64,000 bases of DNA from Clostridioides difficile CD160 (GCF_000449425.2 NZ_AVHW01000086.1:1-64000), one strand, 5' to 3'; numbered from the stretch's first letter, positions 37,107-52,134 are shown. Numbers and translations are program-made. Notes: generated by a model from the sequence alone, not told the origin.

Positions 37107-38504
37107 TTAGAATTCAGCATTTTTAGGAGTTCTTGGGAAAGGTATAACGTCTCTTATATTAGACATACCTGTCATATACATAATTATTCTTTCAAAACCA
37201 AGACCAAATCCAGAGTGAGTAGCAGTACCAAATTTTCTAAGTTCTAGATACCACCAGTAATCTTCTTCTCTTAATCCCATTTCATGAATTCTATCTAGTA
37301 AAACATCTTCTCTTTCTTCTCTTTGAGAACCTCCTACTATTTCTCCAACACCAGGAACCAATAAATCCATTGCTCTAACAGTTTTACCATCTTCATTCAT
37401 TCTCATATAGAATGCTTTTATATCTTTTGGATAATCTGTTACAAATACTGGACAATTGTATATTTGCTCTGTTATATATCTTTCATGCTCAGTTTGAAGG
37501 TCACATCCCCACTCAACTGGATACTCAAATTCATGACCTGACTCAATCAATAACTCTACTGCTTTAGTATATGTTATTCTAACAAATTCAGAGTTTACTA
37601 TCTTATTTAATCTTTCTAACAAGCCTTTATCTATAAAACTATTAAAGAATTCCATTTCTTCAGGAGCATTTTCTAAAACATAACTTATAACATATTTTAT
37701 CATGTCTTCTGCAAGTTCCATGTTATCTTCAAGGTCCGCAAAAACTATTTCTGGCTCTATCATCCAGAATTCTGAAGCATGTCTTCCTGTGTAAGAGTTC
37801 TCAGCTCTAAATGTAGGTCCAAAAGTGTAAACATTTCTAAAAGAAAGTGCCATTATTTCGGCATTTAATTGCCCACTAACTGTTAAATTGGATTCTTTTC
37901 CAAAGAAATCTTGAGCATAGTCTATTTTTCCATCTTCAGTTTTTGGAATATCATTTAAATCCATAGTTGTTATTCTAAACATTTCACCTGCACCTTCACA
38001 GTCACTACCTGTTATGATTGGAGAATGTGCATATACAAAGTTTCTTTCTTGGAAAAATTTGTGTACAGCATATGCAGCTATTGATCTTACTCTAAATACA
38101 GCTGAAAAAGTATTACTTCTTGGTCTTAAATGTGCTATTGTTCTTAGATATTCAAGTGTATGTCTTTTCTTTTGTAGTGGGTATGAACTATCTGATTCGC
38201 CTTCTACTACTATACTTTTTGCATGTATCTCTACTGGTTGTTTAGCTCCTTCTGTAGACACTAATTCTCCTTCTACAAGTATAGATGAACTTATTGCTAA
38301 TTTCCCTATTTCTTTGAAATTTTCTACTTTCTCATCAAATACTATTTGCATATTTTTAAAGAAACTTCCGTCATTTAACTCTATAAATCCAAAGTTCTTA
38401 GATACTCTAGATGTTCTTATCCATCCAGCTACTTTTACAGTTTTTCCTATGTACTGCTCTTTGTCTCTGTACAATTCTTTTACTGTTATAAATTCCTTTT
38501 GCAT
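37107..38504 (-). CDS. asnS: Asparaginyl-tRNA synthetase
   Basis: This 465-residue class IIb synthetase charges tRNA-Asn. An N-terminal OB-fold anticodon-binding domain (about 15-105, [20 protein letters not shown]) precedes the catalytic core with motif 2 ([21 protein letters not shown]) and motif 3 ([15 protein letters not shown]). AGGAGG lies before the ATG. It is controlled by an upstream T-box leader with a candidate AAC specifier, which supports Asn rather than Asp specificity. Confidence 0.95.
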   Translation of the reverse strand: MQKEFITVKELYRDKEQYIGKTVKVAGWIRTSRVSKNFGFIELNDGSFFKNMQIVFDEKVENFKEIGKLAISSSILVEGELVSTEGAKQPVEIHAKSIVVEGESDSSYPLQKKRHTLEYLRTIAHLRPRSNTFSAVFRVRSIAAYAVHKFFQERNFVYAHSPIITGSDCEGAGEMFRITTMDLNDIPKTEDGKIDYAQDFFGKESNLTVSGQLNAEIMALSFRNVYTFGPTFRAENSYTGRHASEFWMIEPEIVFADLEDNMELAEDMIKYVISYVLENAPEEMEFFNSFIDKGLLERLNKIVNSEFVRITYTKAVELLIESGHEFEYPVEWGCDLQTEHERYITEQIYNCPVFVTDYPKDIKAFYMRMNEDGKTVRAMDLLVPGVGEIVGGSQREEREDVLLDRIHEMGLREEDYWWYLELRKFGTATHSGFGLGFERIIMYMTGMSNIRDVIPFPRTPKNAEF

Positions 38505-38557
38505 TTTAAATCCTCCTAGTATAATTGTTATTAATTTCTTCTAAATATAATCTCAAT

Positions 38558-38836
38558 AAAAAAAGCCCTTCATCCCTATATAAAGGGACGAAAGACTATT
38601 ACTCTCGCGGTACCACCCTAATTGTCATAAATGACCTCTTAGTTAAGCAATGCTTAAAGCCTATAACGGTGCCTTCCGTCTAAGTCTACTTACTAAACAA
38701 GCTTTCGATTAGAAACTCCAAGATGTTCTTCAATATAAACCTCGTATTGAGCTCTCACCATCCTCAACTCGCTAAAACTACATTTTATATCTACTCTTCT
38801 CTTCACAGTATTTATCTTATATTATTTCCGCTAATT
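38558..38836 (-). ncRNA. T-box riboswitch (Asn) controlling asnS
   Basis: The minus-strand leader has the T-box AGGGTGGTACCGCG (38619-38606), followed by a terminator (38601-38558; AGCCC-type hairpin with seven T). Upstream is a Stem I with GGTGAGAGCTC, and a specifier region where AAC (38727-38725) precedes ATCTTGGAG. Uncharged tRNA-Asn should favour the antiterminator and asnS expression. Confidence 0.92.
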
Positions 38837-38842
38837 AACAAA

Positions 38843-38871
38843 ATTATACCAATTTATAAATTTTTAGTCAA
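38843..38871 (-). promoter_or_regulatory. asnS promoter
   Basis: On the minus strand TTGACT (38871-38866) and TATAAT (38848-38843) are exactly 17 bases apart, just before the T-box leader. Confidence 0.85.
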
Positions 38872-38912
38872 TAAATTTATATAATTGATACTTATTGATG
38901 TTTATAAAAAAA

Positions 38913-38988
38913 GTAGAGTAGTACCCTGCTCATTAAACTAACTACAAATCTTCAAAGCAATATAAACCTTCAAAGCATACTACTCTAC
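38913..38988 (-). terminator. Long-loop terminator of the DUF3787-like gene
   Basis: GTAGAGTAGTA and TACTACTCTAC are exact arms, with seven T after the second arm on the minus strand. The 54-base loop contains two imperfect copies of an 18-base unit beginning TGCTTTGAAG. Confidence 0.6.
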
Positions 38989-39033
38989 AAAATCACAATA
39001 AATACTCATTTTCATTATTTAATCTTATAACTT

Positions 39034-39228
39034 TTATAACTTACTTCCATTGTCAACCCAATCTTTTGCTTCTTCAACACTATTAAGTGAAGGTATTGAA
39101 ACTTTACTATGAGGTTTTAATTTTTCAACATCAGCCCATGCTGCTGTTGACTCATTTCCAACTAAAAGTGGACTTCTAAGTCTTTTATTATCTTTTCCTT
39201 TTAATGCTCTTGCTTTTTTATTTTCCAA
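39034..39228 (-). CDS. Small DUF3787-like protein
   Basis: A 64-residue protein with a basic N terminus and the segment TAAWADVEKLKPHSKVSIPS, which resembles the short DUF3787 family of clostridia. It is the first gene after cspC in the same direction, 258 bases further on. GAGGTGAT precedes a TTG start at 39228; a GTG three codons earlier is inside that site. Function unknown; spore association is only a guess from the neighbour. Confidence 0.6.
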   Translation of the reverse strand: MENKKARALKGKDNKRLRSPLLVGNESTAAWADVEKLKPHSKVSIPSLNSVEEAKDWVDNGSKL

Positions 39229-39486
39229 AACTATCACCTCTATTATTTATTTTGTAATAGTTTTAGCAATTTTTCAAATTAAATTCATAAGTCGAAGTTA
39301 TAATGATTTTAAATTAATAATATATATTTAAAATACAAAATTAATTCCTATTTTTATACAAAATTTTTATTTCCTATACAAAGAATATACAACTATTTTT
39401 TTATTTTAATATTGATTTCTGATACCATTTTTTAATATATAAACTACATAACAAAATTCAACTATTCATAAAATATAATTTTTTAT

Positions 39487-44568
<5,082 letters not shown>

Positions 44569-44707
44569 CTCGATTTCTAAAATTATTATTAATGTATATG
44601 TTTTCTGTAGGTCTAAAATGTATCGTAGTATATAATTTTTGAATTTCAATTATACTCCTCAATGCTATTCATAAATACTTCTACTTTTCTAGCGACTAAT
44701 CTAAAAT

Positions 44708-44752
44708 AAAGAATGATGGTACAATTTTTAATAAATTATACCATCATTCTTT
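44708..44752 (-). terminator. Terminator of the MoxR/VWA pair
   Basis: AAAGAATGATGGTA and TACCATCATTCTTT form a perfect 14-bp stem with a 17-base loop, four bases past the VWA gene. It separates that pair from cspBA. Confidence 0.75.
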
Positions 44753-44755
44753 ATT

Positions 44756-45952
44756 TTATCTTGACACCATTAAATTTTTTAATGCTTTCTCCAAACCTTT
44801 TACAGTTAATGGAAACATATTGAATTCACTTTGTATTAATCTTTGAGTCTGATACCAATAACTAATTGAATCCCATCCATCTCTCAACTCTGGATTCAAC
44901 CATACAATTTTACTGTACTTTCTTTTAAATCTTTTTAGCCACTCTATTCCAGGAGTATAATTATATGGTCCACGATAATTACCGCCAATATTAAGTAACT
45001 CAGAAGGTGACATAGAAGCATCTCCCACAATTATAACTTTATAGTTTTTATCTATATTTTGTAATATCCATTCAGTATCAATAGACTTACTTAACCAACA
45101 TTCAGGTGTTGTAAATAATCTGTCATAAAGACAGTTGTGAAAATAATATACTTTTACATCTTTAAAATGATTTGATTTACTTACAGACTGGAATAATGTA
45201 TTACATAAAGTGCTATATCCCCTCATTGAGCCACCTGAGTCCATAAGTAATAAAAGCTTCACTGTATTTTTTCTAGGCTTCTCAAAAAATAACTTCAAAT
45301 ACCCAGCATTATTACAAGTCTCTTCAATAGTCTTATCTAAGTCAAGTTCTGTTTTTGGTGCATCTATTCTGGTAGAGAATTGACGAAGCCTTTTTAGGGC
45401 AACTTGAAATTGACGCATATTTAAAACTTCATCATCTCTAAAATCTCTATATTTTCTTTCTCCTGCGACTTCCAAAACAGCTCTTCCATAGGTTGAATTT
45501 CCCCCTATACGTATACCAGTTTGTCCCTTTCCTGAATGACCTAATTCAGAAGTACCTCCTGTACCTATCCAATAATTTCCTCCATTATGCGGAGAATCTT
45601 GCTCTTTTATACGTTCTTCCAGTTTAGCCCTCAAGTCATCAAGATTTATATTTGGATTTTGCTCCACTCTTTCAAATTCTTCTAGAATTATATCTGCTTT
45701 ATTAAGCCAATTCATAATTTCTTCTGGAATTTCTTCTTGGTGCTCTATTCCTTTAAAATACTCTAAAAACACTGCATCAAACTTATCAAAATTACTTTCA
45801 CTTTTTATTAAAATCATTCTACAAAGATAATAAAAATTTGAAAAGCTTGAATAACAAAGACCTTTATCCAGTGCTTCAATTAAAGTCATCCACTCATTTA
45901 AAGATACTTCTAATCCTCTTGCCCTCAATAAATAAAAAAATTTAATAAACAT
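44756..45952 (-). CDS. VWA-domain CoxE-like protein
   Basis: A 398-residue soluble protein with a C-terminal von Willebrand A-type domain (about 215-390). The MIDAS-like LLLMDSGGSMRG is slightly different from DxSxS. The N-terminal part resembles CoxE-type proteins that work with MoxR ATPases. Such pairs act as chaperones in metal-cofactor insertion or complex assembly. It begins 20 bases after the MoxR gene. Client protein unknown. Confidence 0.8.
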   Translation of the reverse strand: MFIKFFYLLRARGLEVSLNEWMTLIEALDKGLCYSSFSNFYYLCRMILIKSESNFDKFDAVFLEYFKGIEHQEEIPEEIMNWLNKADIILEEFERVEQNPNINLDDLRAKLEERIKEQDSPHNGGNYWIGTGGTSELGHSGKGQTGIRIGGNSTYGRAVLEVAGERKYRDFRDDEVLNMRQFQVALKRLRQFSTRIDAPKTELDLDKTIEETCNNAGYLKLFFEKPRKNTVKLLLLMDSGGSMRGYSTLCNTLFQSVSKSNHFKDVKVYYFHNCLYDRLFTTPECWLSKSIDTEWILQNIDKNYKVIIVGDASMSPSELLNIGGNYRGPYNYTPGIEWLKRFKRKYSKIVWLNPELRDGWDSISYWYQTQRLIQSEFNMFPLTVKGLEKALKNLMVSR

Positions 45953-45972
45953 AATTATCCAGCTCCTATTAA

Positions 45973-46794
45973 CTACAAACGTCTTTGCATAGATTCAATA
46001 TCCTCGTTATTTTTAAGCAGTATTCCTGCAAAAGGAACTTCTTGCTCTATTTTTTCAATAGGAATTCCACTCAAAGTTAATGCTTGTATCCAATCTATTA
46101 ATTCAGATGTACTAGGTTTTTTTTGTATCTCTTTTAAGCTTCTAATCCAATAAAAAGTAGTCATTACTTGTTCTAATAGATGTTCTTCTACTTTATCGAA
46201 ATGTACTTTGACTATTTCTTCCATCATTTCTCTATCAGGAAATTCTATATAATGGAATATACATCTTCTTAAAAATGCATCTGGAAGTTCTTTTTCTGCA
46301 TTTGAGGTTATAATAACTATTGGTCTTTGTTTAGCCTTTACAGTTTCTTTTGTTTCATTTATGTAAAACTCCATTTTATCTAATTCCCAAAGTAGGTCGT
46401 TTGGAAATTCGAGGTCTGCTTTATCTATTTCATCTATTAAAAGAATTACTTGTTGTTTTGAACTAAATGCCTCCCCTAATTTACCATGTTTTATATACTT
46501 ACTAATATCATCTACTCCTTCTCCTCCAAATTGACTATCATAGAGTCTTTGAACAGTATCATATACATAAAGACCATCTTGAGCTTTTGTAGTTGACTTT
46601 ATATTCCAAATTACTAAATCTTTTTTTAGTTCATTCGAAATTGCTTGTGCAAGCATAGTCTTACCTGTCCCAGGCTCGCCTTTAATCAAAAGTGGTTTTT
46701 CAAGAGCAATAGCAACGTTAACTGATGCCATTAATTCTGGTGATACCACATAATCACTAGTACCTTTAAAATTACCTATTTCTTTTTTTATCAT
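45973..46794 (-). CDS. MoxR-family AAA+ ATPase
   Basis: A 273-residue AAA+ ATPase with Walker A GEPGTGKT, Walker B ILLIDEIDKAD, sensor 1 IVITSNAEKELPDAFLRR, and the arginine-finger region following. MoxR proteins pair with VWA proteins to remodel client complexes. It is first in a two-gene unit with the VWA gene; no client candidate is adjacent except the spore germination genes, which are separated by a terminator. The ATG follows AAGGAGTAG. Confidence 0.85.
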   Translation of the reverse strand: MIKKEIGNFKGTSDYVVSPELMASVNVAIALEKPLLIKGEPGTGKTMLAQAISNELKKDLVIWNIKSTTKAQDGLYVYDTVQRLYDSQFGGEGVDDISKYIKHGKLGEAFSSKQQVILLIDEIDKADLEFPNDLLWELDKMEFYINETKETVKAKQRPIVIITSNAEKELPDAFLRRCIFHYIEFPDREMMEEIVKVHFDKVEEHLLEQVMTTFYWIRSLKEIQKKPSTSELIDWIQALTLSGIPIEKIEQEVPFAGILLKNNEDIESMQRRL

Positions 46795-47263
46795 AAGTTC
46801 TACTCCTTCTAAACAATAATTTTCTAAATGTATATAGATACGTTATTACTATTTTTAATATAAAAAATAATAATACAATACATTTGTATAGCATTATTCT
46901 AAAATTCTATATCAAAGTAAAATTACCTCTAAAATATTTAATTTTTATCTTTATTTGTCATAATTAAATGAAATATATATTTTAAAAAATAAGAAAAGAT
47001 AACTTCTTATACAAATTTTAGATTATAACAAATTTATTTTAATTAAAGACATCACTTTTTTTAGAATTAAGTTATATATAGACATAACTTAATTAATTTT
47101 CATTATTTTTAATCATAAATATAAAATTTTAATGTATTTATAATTTCATATTAATCATACTATATTAATACTGCTTTTTATTGTATAATAAGCTATAAAT
47201 GTTAACTTGAACTTAAATTTAGATATATTTAAATTTAACAAATATAAGAAAGGTTGTGTTATT
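46795..47263. other. Intergenic region between divergent genes
   Basis: About 470 very AT-rich bases containing the promoters of the MoxR gene and the permease gene. I see no further gene, clear palindrome or RNA motif. Confidence 0.5.
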
Positions 47264-48358
47264 TTGCAAGACAAGAAAATTTATTTAAATATTGTACTTA
47301 CTGTGGTTGTTTCATACATCTTGATTAAAGTTATTGATAACTATAAATATTTTTTTGGAATGGTAAGTTTATTAATGTCACTGCTTACACCATTTATAAT
47401 AGCATTTATATTAGCATATATATTCAATCCACTAGTAAAGTTTTTGGAAAGTAAACTAAATTTTAAGAGAATATACTCTTTACTTCTTACTTATGGTGTA
47501 CTCATAGTTATACTAATTGCCTTTATACTATTTACAGTTCCATCCATAGTGAATAGTTTAACTGATTTGGTATCTCAGGTTCCTACATATATAAATAAAA
47601 CGGAGCAGTTCCTATTTGATTTAGGTAAAAGTTTACAATCAGTAGACCCTAATACATTAAAAGAATATGGTGACAAAATTATGAGTGTAATGCCTAAGTT
47701 TAGTAACTTGCTTATTGGCTCACTTGGAGGAATATTTAGTACTACATTCTCTGTTGGAAAATTTATAGTGCAATTCCTTTTAGGTTTTATAATTTGTTTC
47801 TATATATTATTAGAAAAAGAAAAATTCTTATTATTTACAAAGAAAATAGTTTATATTTCTTTAGGTAAAAAATATGGAGATTTTATAATAGAGTTATGTC
47901 AGAGCTTAAATTTAAATATTGGTAAATACTTTACAGGCAAGATTCTAGATTCTTTTATAGTTGGAGTACTTTCTGGAATTGGTCTTTACTTTTTAAAATC
48001 TGAATATGCGCTGTTATTTGGCACACTTATGGGTGTTATGAATATGGTTCCATATTTTGGTCCAGTAATAGGTATGGCACCAGTTGTAATAATTAATTTA
48101 TTCTCCAACCCAACAACTGCACTAACTTCTTTGATTTATTTAATAATAATTCAGCAAGTTGAAGTTACATTTATAGAACCAAAAATCGTAGGTGGACAAC
48201 TAGGTCTTAGTCCATTTTTTACAATACTAGCAGTTACTGTTGGAGGAGGGTTCTTTGGTATACCTGGCATGATTCTATCAGCACCTGTGATGGGTGTTAT
48301 AAAGATATATTTCTGTGAATTTGTAAATCGTAGGCATGATAAAATACAGATGGAATAA
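47264..48358 (+). CDS. AI-2E family permease
   Basis: About 364 residues with seven or eight membrane helices and the family's signature near the C terminus (PYFGPVIGMAPVVIINLF and FIEPKIVGGQLGLSPFFTI). The family (PF01594) includes TqsA, sodium/proton antiporters and the spore-associated YtvI; the substrate cannot be assigned. I start at a TTG at 47264, about ten bases after AAAGG. The open frame reaches a TTG at 47207, but no ribosome binding site is there. Confidence 0.78.
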   Translation: MQDKKIYLNIVLTVVVSYILIKVIDNYKYFFGMVSLLMSLLTPFIIAFILAYIFNPLVKFLESKLNFKRIYSLLLTYGVLIVILIAFILFTVPSIVNSLTDLVSQVPTYINKTEQFLFDLGKSLQSVDPNTLKEYGDKIMSVMPKFSNLLIGSLGGIFSTTFSVGKFIVQFLLGFIICFYILLEKEKFLLFTKKIVYISLGKKYGDFIIELCQSLNLNIGKYFTGKILDSFIVGVLSGIGLYFLKSEYALLFGTLMGVMNMVPYFGPVIGMAPVVIINLFSNPTTALTSLIYLIIIQQVEVTFIEPKIVGGQLGLSPFFTILAVTVGGGFFGIPGMILSAPVMGVIKIYFCEFVNRRHDKIQME

Positions 48359-48391
48359 AAATACAATTTAATTACGATTTTGTAATCAAAG

Positions 48392-48407
48392 GTTACAGCT
48401 GTGTAAC
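48392..48407 (+). terminator. Small hairpin after the permease gene
   Basis: GTTACA and TGTAAC arms around GCTG. It is short and followed by AATATTATTC, so it may be a weak terminator. Confidence 0.3.
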
Positions 48408-48508
48408 TGTAATATTATTCTCTTTAATGGTAATATTTAATTATAGGAAACATACAATATTATTAAGTAATGAATCTTATATAATTAAACACGAAAGAGG
48501 GTTTTAGT

Positions 48509-48865
48509 ATGAAAAAAGCACTTATATCTTTATTAGTTTTATCTTGTTTGTTATTAACTGCACCAGTAAATGAATCTTCTTATGCCGATTCTCAAAAGGA
48601 TGTTCCTGTAAGCCAAAATACTAAATTGACTCAAGAACAAGCTAAAGAACTTTTAGTAAAATACAACAATGAAGTTGATTACATATATCAAGGAAATGCT
48701 AGCGATTTCGAAGCATTGAAAGCTAAAAATCTTAACGGTTATGTATTTTTACCAGATGCAGATGGTGACATTGGTTACTTTGTAAATGAAAATACTTCTG
48801 AGATATATTACTTCCACCCAAGTGGATATCTTGAATTAGTTAATCAACAACAAAATAATAAATAA
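48509..48865 (+). CDS. Small secreted protein
   Basis: A 118-residue protein with a clear signal peptide (MKKALISLLVLSCLLLTAP; cleavage probably after SYA-D near residue 26). The mature part, about 90 residues, is rich in Asp, Asn and Tyr. I do not recognise a family. No cell-wall anchor is seen, so it may be released. Start after GAGGG. It is followed by a terminator shared with the convergent eam gene. Confidence 0.75.
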   Translation: MKKALISLLVLSCLLLTAPVNESSYADSQKDVPVSQNTKLTQEQAKELLVKYNNEVDYIYQGNASDFEALKAKNLNGYVFLPDADGDIGYFVNENTSEIYYFHPSGYLELVNQQQNNK

Positions 48866-48872
48866 CTAATAA

Positions 48873-48911
48873 AAAATGGATGCAAATTGTTATAAATTTA
48901 GCATCCATTTT
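48873..48911. terminator. Bidirectional terminator
   Basis: AAAATGGATGC and GCATCCATTTT arms around a 17-base loop, flanked by A- and T-rich sequence between convergent genes. Confidence 0.8.
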
Positions 48912-48956
48912 ATTTTTATTTTAAAGTTGTTTCTTTTTTCGCAATTTAAATATTTA

Positions 48957-50225
48957 TTAATCCTGTGCTTGCTCTTTTATAAGTTTCTTTATATCTACAG
49001 CAGGTTCATCTTCCATTTTTACAACTTTGCCTTCCCATGTTCTAAGCATAACATAATCTGTTCCTTTTGATACAAGGTATTGTGGAAGTAATGGAGTCTT
49101 TCCTCCTCCTTTTGGAGCGTTAACTATATATGTTGGTATAGCCATTCCTGATGTGTATCCTCTCAGATATTCCATTATTTCAAGACCATCATCTACTGAT
49201 GTGTTAAAATGTTTTGTTCCCTTTACATGCTTACTTTGGAATATATAATACGGTTTTACTCTTATTTTTAGTAATTCTTGATTTAAACATCTCATTACAA
49301 ATTTATCATTGTTTATACCATTCAATAATACTGCTTGATTCCCTAATGGAACTCCTGCATTTGCTAGCTTCTCACAAGCTTCTTTAGACTCTTTAGTTAT
49401 TTCCATTGGATGGTTGAAATGTGTATTTATATATATAGGATGATATTTTTTTAGCATGTTACAAAATTCATCTGTAATTCTTTGTGGCATTGTAACAAGA
49501 GTTCTAGTACCTAATCTAACATAATCAACATGTGGTATTTCTTTAAGTTGACTAAGAATCCATTCTAAATAATCATCTTTTAATGTAAGAGCATCTCCTC
49601 CAGTCACCAATACATCCCTTATTTCTTCATTCTCTCTAATGTAGTCTATAGACTCTTGGATAATAGCTTTTGACTTATGAGAATCTTGTTGACCAATATT
49701 TCTTCTTCTTTGACAGTGTCTACAATACATAGCACACTCATTTGTTACATTTATTATTAGTCTATCTGGATATCTTCTTGTTATACACCCTGCTGGATTT
49801 GTGTACTCTTCTCCCATTGGGTCTAAATCTTCTTGTTCATCTTCTAATTCTATATGTGTTGGTATGGACAGCAATTTTATCGGGTCACATATGTCTTCTG
49901 GGTCTATCAGACTCAAATAATATGGAGATATAGCCCATCTAAATTGAGTACCAACCTCTTTTATATATTCTTTTTCTTTTTTAGTCAGAGTGATAATCTT
50001 TGATAAAGTATCTACATCTGTTATTCTATTTGATAATTGCCATTTGTAGTTATTCCAATCTTCTTCTGTTCCATTTAATAAATTTAATATTTTCTGTTTT
50101 CGTTTATTTATCTCTTCTTCTTTTTCAAGACCTCTGTTAATAGTTTTTCTAGCCTGAATATAATCATCAATTTTTGATTTTAGTTCAGCAGCTCTCTCTA
50201 AGGATATTCTAGTTTGTTCATTCAT
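48957..50225 (-). CDS. eam: Glutamate 2,3-aminomutase
   Basis: This 422-residue radical SAM/PLP enzyme converts L-glutamate to beta-glutamate. The SAM cluster cysteines are Cys164, Cys168 and Cys171 (CAMYCRHC). Relative to lysine 2,3-aminomutase, the two substrate-binding aspartates are replaced by Lys332 (FQSKHVKG) and Asn369 (VNAPKGGGK), the substitution reported to define glutamate specificity; the PLP lysine is Lys376. Older annotations may call it kamA. beta-Glutamate can act as an osmolyte. The start lacks a near ribosome binding site: GGAGG is 46 bases upstream, with a hairpin between. Confidence 0.92.
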   Translation of the reverse strand: MNEQTRISLERAAELKSKIDDYIQARKTINRGLEKEEEINKRKQKILNLLNGTEEDWNNYKWQLSNRITDVDTLSKIITLTKKEKEYIKEVGTQFRWAISPYYLSLIDPEDICDPIKLLSIPTHIELEDEQEDLDPMGEEYTNPAGCITRRYPDRLIINVTNECAMYCRHCQRRRNIGQQDSHKSKAIIQESIDYIRENEEIRDVLVTGGDALTLKDDYLEWILSQLKEIPHVDYVRLGTRTLVTMPQRITDEFCNMLKKYHPIYINTHFNHPMEITKESKEACEKLANAGVPLGNQAVLLNGINNDKFVMRCLNQELLKIRVKPYYIFQSKHVKGTKHFNTSVDDGLEIMEYLRGYTSGMAIPTYIVNAPKGGGKTPLLPQYLVSKGTDYVMLRTWEGKVVKMEDEPAVDIKKLIKEQAQD

Positions 50226-50233
50226 AATTCTTC

Positions 50234-50276
50234 GCTATCAAAATTAACTTACTCATATTATTTGATAGCATCCTCC
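50234..50276 (-). promoter_or_regulatory. Hairpin between Shine-Dalgarno and start of eam
   Basis: On the minus strand GGAGGA (50276-50271) is followed by GCTATCAAA, an 18-base loop and TTTGATAGC (50269-50234), then eight bases and the eam ATG at 50225. Folding would bring the ribosome binding site to a usable distance. A 12-codon frame inside ends in TGA overlapping the eam start. Confidence 0.5.
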
Positions 50277-50555
50277 TTTCTGATGTGTTTATATCATTCT
50301 GATAGGCAGATTTAACTTTGCCATATAGATTTTATAACAAATGAAATTGAACTTATTTTTGCATTTTTTCTGTTATTTTACACATTTGTGAATATTTTTC
50401 CACTTTCGTCAATAAATTACAATATATTATGCATTTTTTTTAACAAATGATTAATTTTTTCTATTTTTAAGAATTATTTTATCATAAAATGATTATTTTT
50501 TCAAGATTATTAAAGTTAAAATTTTAATAGAAAATAAAGTATTTCATTAAATAAT
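50277..50555. other. Upstream region of eam
   Basis: Together with the hairpin this makes about 380 bases without a gene. It is AT-rich and contains GATAGGCAGATTTAACTTTGCC, but I can name no riboswitch or regulator site. Confidence 0.4.
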
Positions 50556-50595
50556 AAAAGCGGAGGTTTATTATAATAAATTTCTCCGCTTTTTT
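50556..50595 (-). terminator. Terminator of the MocR-type gene
   Basis: On the minus strand AAAAGCGGAG pairs with CTCCGCTTTT, with inner pairing of TTTATTA and TAATAAA; it is placed about ten bases after the gene end. Confidence 0.8.
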
Positions 50596-50605
50596 ATTTA
50601 TTTAA

Positions 50606-52009
50606 TTAAATCATAGTAAAGTAACTCTGGCTCTTAAGAAGTGACTTTATTATATTCAGCCCTTTTTCCAATTCTTCTATATCTTTTGGAGCTGTTACAC
50701 AAATACGAATTGCTTTTGGTACTGTAGAATTACCAACTGAAAAACGTTCAGCACAATATACTTGAACGCCTAGATTTTTTGCACATATTTCAAATGACTT
50801 TCCATCTAATTCATCAGGAAGAAGTAACCAACGAAAACTACAATTTTTATCACCAATTAAATTATAATTTGATAAAATTTTATCAGCAATTTTATTTCTT
50901 TCTACAATTGCATCTTTTTTCTCTTCTATAATTTTATCTATAATAGGAGAATACAATAAACGGTGTACTATTTCCGCAGTAAATGGAGAAACCATTAGAT
51001 TCATATTATATAGTGCCTTTTCTAAGTTTTCTATATAGCGTTTTGGAGCAACTACAAATGCTATTCTAAGACCAGCACATAAAAACTTAGATGTACTAAA
51101 AATATATACAGTATTGTTACTAGCTAAAGAAAATATAGGAGTTTGTATATTAGGTCTAAGAATACTATTTATTGCATCTTCAATAATTATTATATTATAC
51201 TTTTTTGCTATCTCTGCAATTTTTTTGCGAGATAAATTAGACATAGAATGTGTTGTTGGATTATGATAGTCTGGTATAAGATATATGCCTTTTATATTTT
51301 CATTTTTACAATAAATTTCGAGAGATTCTATTGACATTTCATTATTTTCTTGAGGAATTGGAATCAATTGAATACCTATCATTTTAGCTATTGATTTAAT
51401 TCCAGAAAAACTCAAAGAATCTGTAGCAATTCTATCTCCAGCTTTAAATAGTCCTAGTAAAGTTGCACATATAGCATTCTGACTACCTGTAGATAGTAGT
51501 ATATTTTCTTCACTAGTATATACATTGTTTCTTTCTATCCATTTTGCAATTGATTTTTTTTGCATATATGTGCCAGAAGGAGACATGTATTGTAAAAATC
51601 TATCCATTTCTGGTTGTTTTAGTACATTTTTAATAAAATCAATGATATATGTATTTTGCTCATAAGGAGGATGCACTGTACCTAGTTCAATTATATCTTT
51701 TGATTCTGTTTGATATAATAATGTATTACTTACATTTACATCAGAAGAAATAAAAGTTCCTTTTCCTACTTTTGCACATATTAACCCCTTCTCTTCACAA
51801 AGTTTAAATGCTCGTGTTATTGTACTTAAATTCAAATCTAGAAAATCTGCTAATTCTCGTTGTGGTGGTAACTTATCTCCAGGATTTAAATTTCCTATTT
51901 TAATATCTTCTTCTAATAACATTGCCAAAGTTTTATATATTGGTGGTTTTCGATTATTTAATTTTGGTTTCCATGTCATAGGATAGTTTTCAAATGAATT
52001 TATTGGCAT
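50606..52009 (-). CDS. MocR-type (GntR-aminotransferase) transcriptional regulator
   Basis: About 467 residues: an N-terminal GntR winged HTH (about 20-90, LPPQRELADFLDLNLSTITRAF) fused to a type I aminotransferase-like domain (about 110-460) with the PLP lysine in FSTSKFL. Such proteins sense PLP with amino compounds. I start at 52009 after AAGGAG, rather than 11 codons earlier. It is divergent from an Asp/Glu racemase gene, its likely target, and downstream of it on the same strand lies eam. Confidence 0.85.
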   Translation of the reverse strand: MPINSFENYPMTWKPKLNNRKPPIYKTLAMLLEEDIKIGNLNPGDKLPPQRELADFLDLNLSTITRAFKLCEEKGLICAKVGKGTFISSDVNVSNTLLYQTESKDIIELGTVHPPYEQNTYIIDFIKNVLKQPEMDRFLQYMSPSGTYMQKKSIAKWIERNNVYTSEENILLSTGSQNAICATLLGLFKAGDRIATDSLSFSGIKSIAKMIGIQLIPIPQENNEMSIESLEIYCKNENIKGIYLIPDYHNPTTHSMSNLSRKKIAEIAKKYNIIIIEDAINSILRPNIQTPIFSLASNNTVYIFSTSKFLCAGLRIAFVVAPKRYIENLEKALYNMNLMVSPFTAEIVHRLLYSPIIDKIIEEKKDAIVERNKIADKILSNYNLIGDKNCSFRWLLLPDELDGKSFEICAKNLGVQVYCAERFSVGNSTVPKAIRICVTAPKDIEELEKGLNIIKSLLKSQSYFTMI

Positions 52010-52134
52010 ATAATTACTCCTTTTAATATAATTGTCCTCCATACAATTTTATTATTGTATGCTTATATTTTAGATGCTATACTTGTATTTGTAAATAGCT
52101 ATTTCAAAATAAACAGAATAAGAGAGGTATAAAT

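Noticed and set aside
44569-44649. N-terminal extension of cspBA from a TTG at 44649
   Set aside because: It adds hydrophobic residues not expected of Csp proteins, and the remaining length from 44568 fits the intact protein; the good GAGGAG keeps this open, so it is listed as a start question only.
48957-50225. Lysine 2,3-aminomutase (kamA) as identity
   Set aside because: Both lysine-binding aspartates are replaced by Lys332 and Asn369, the glutamate 2,3-aminomutase pattern.
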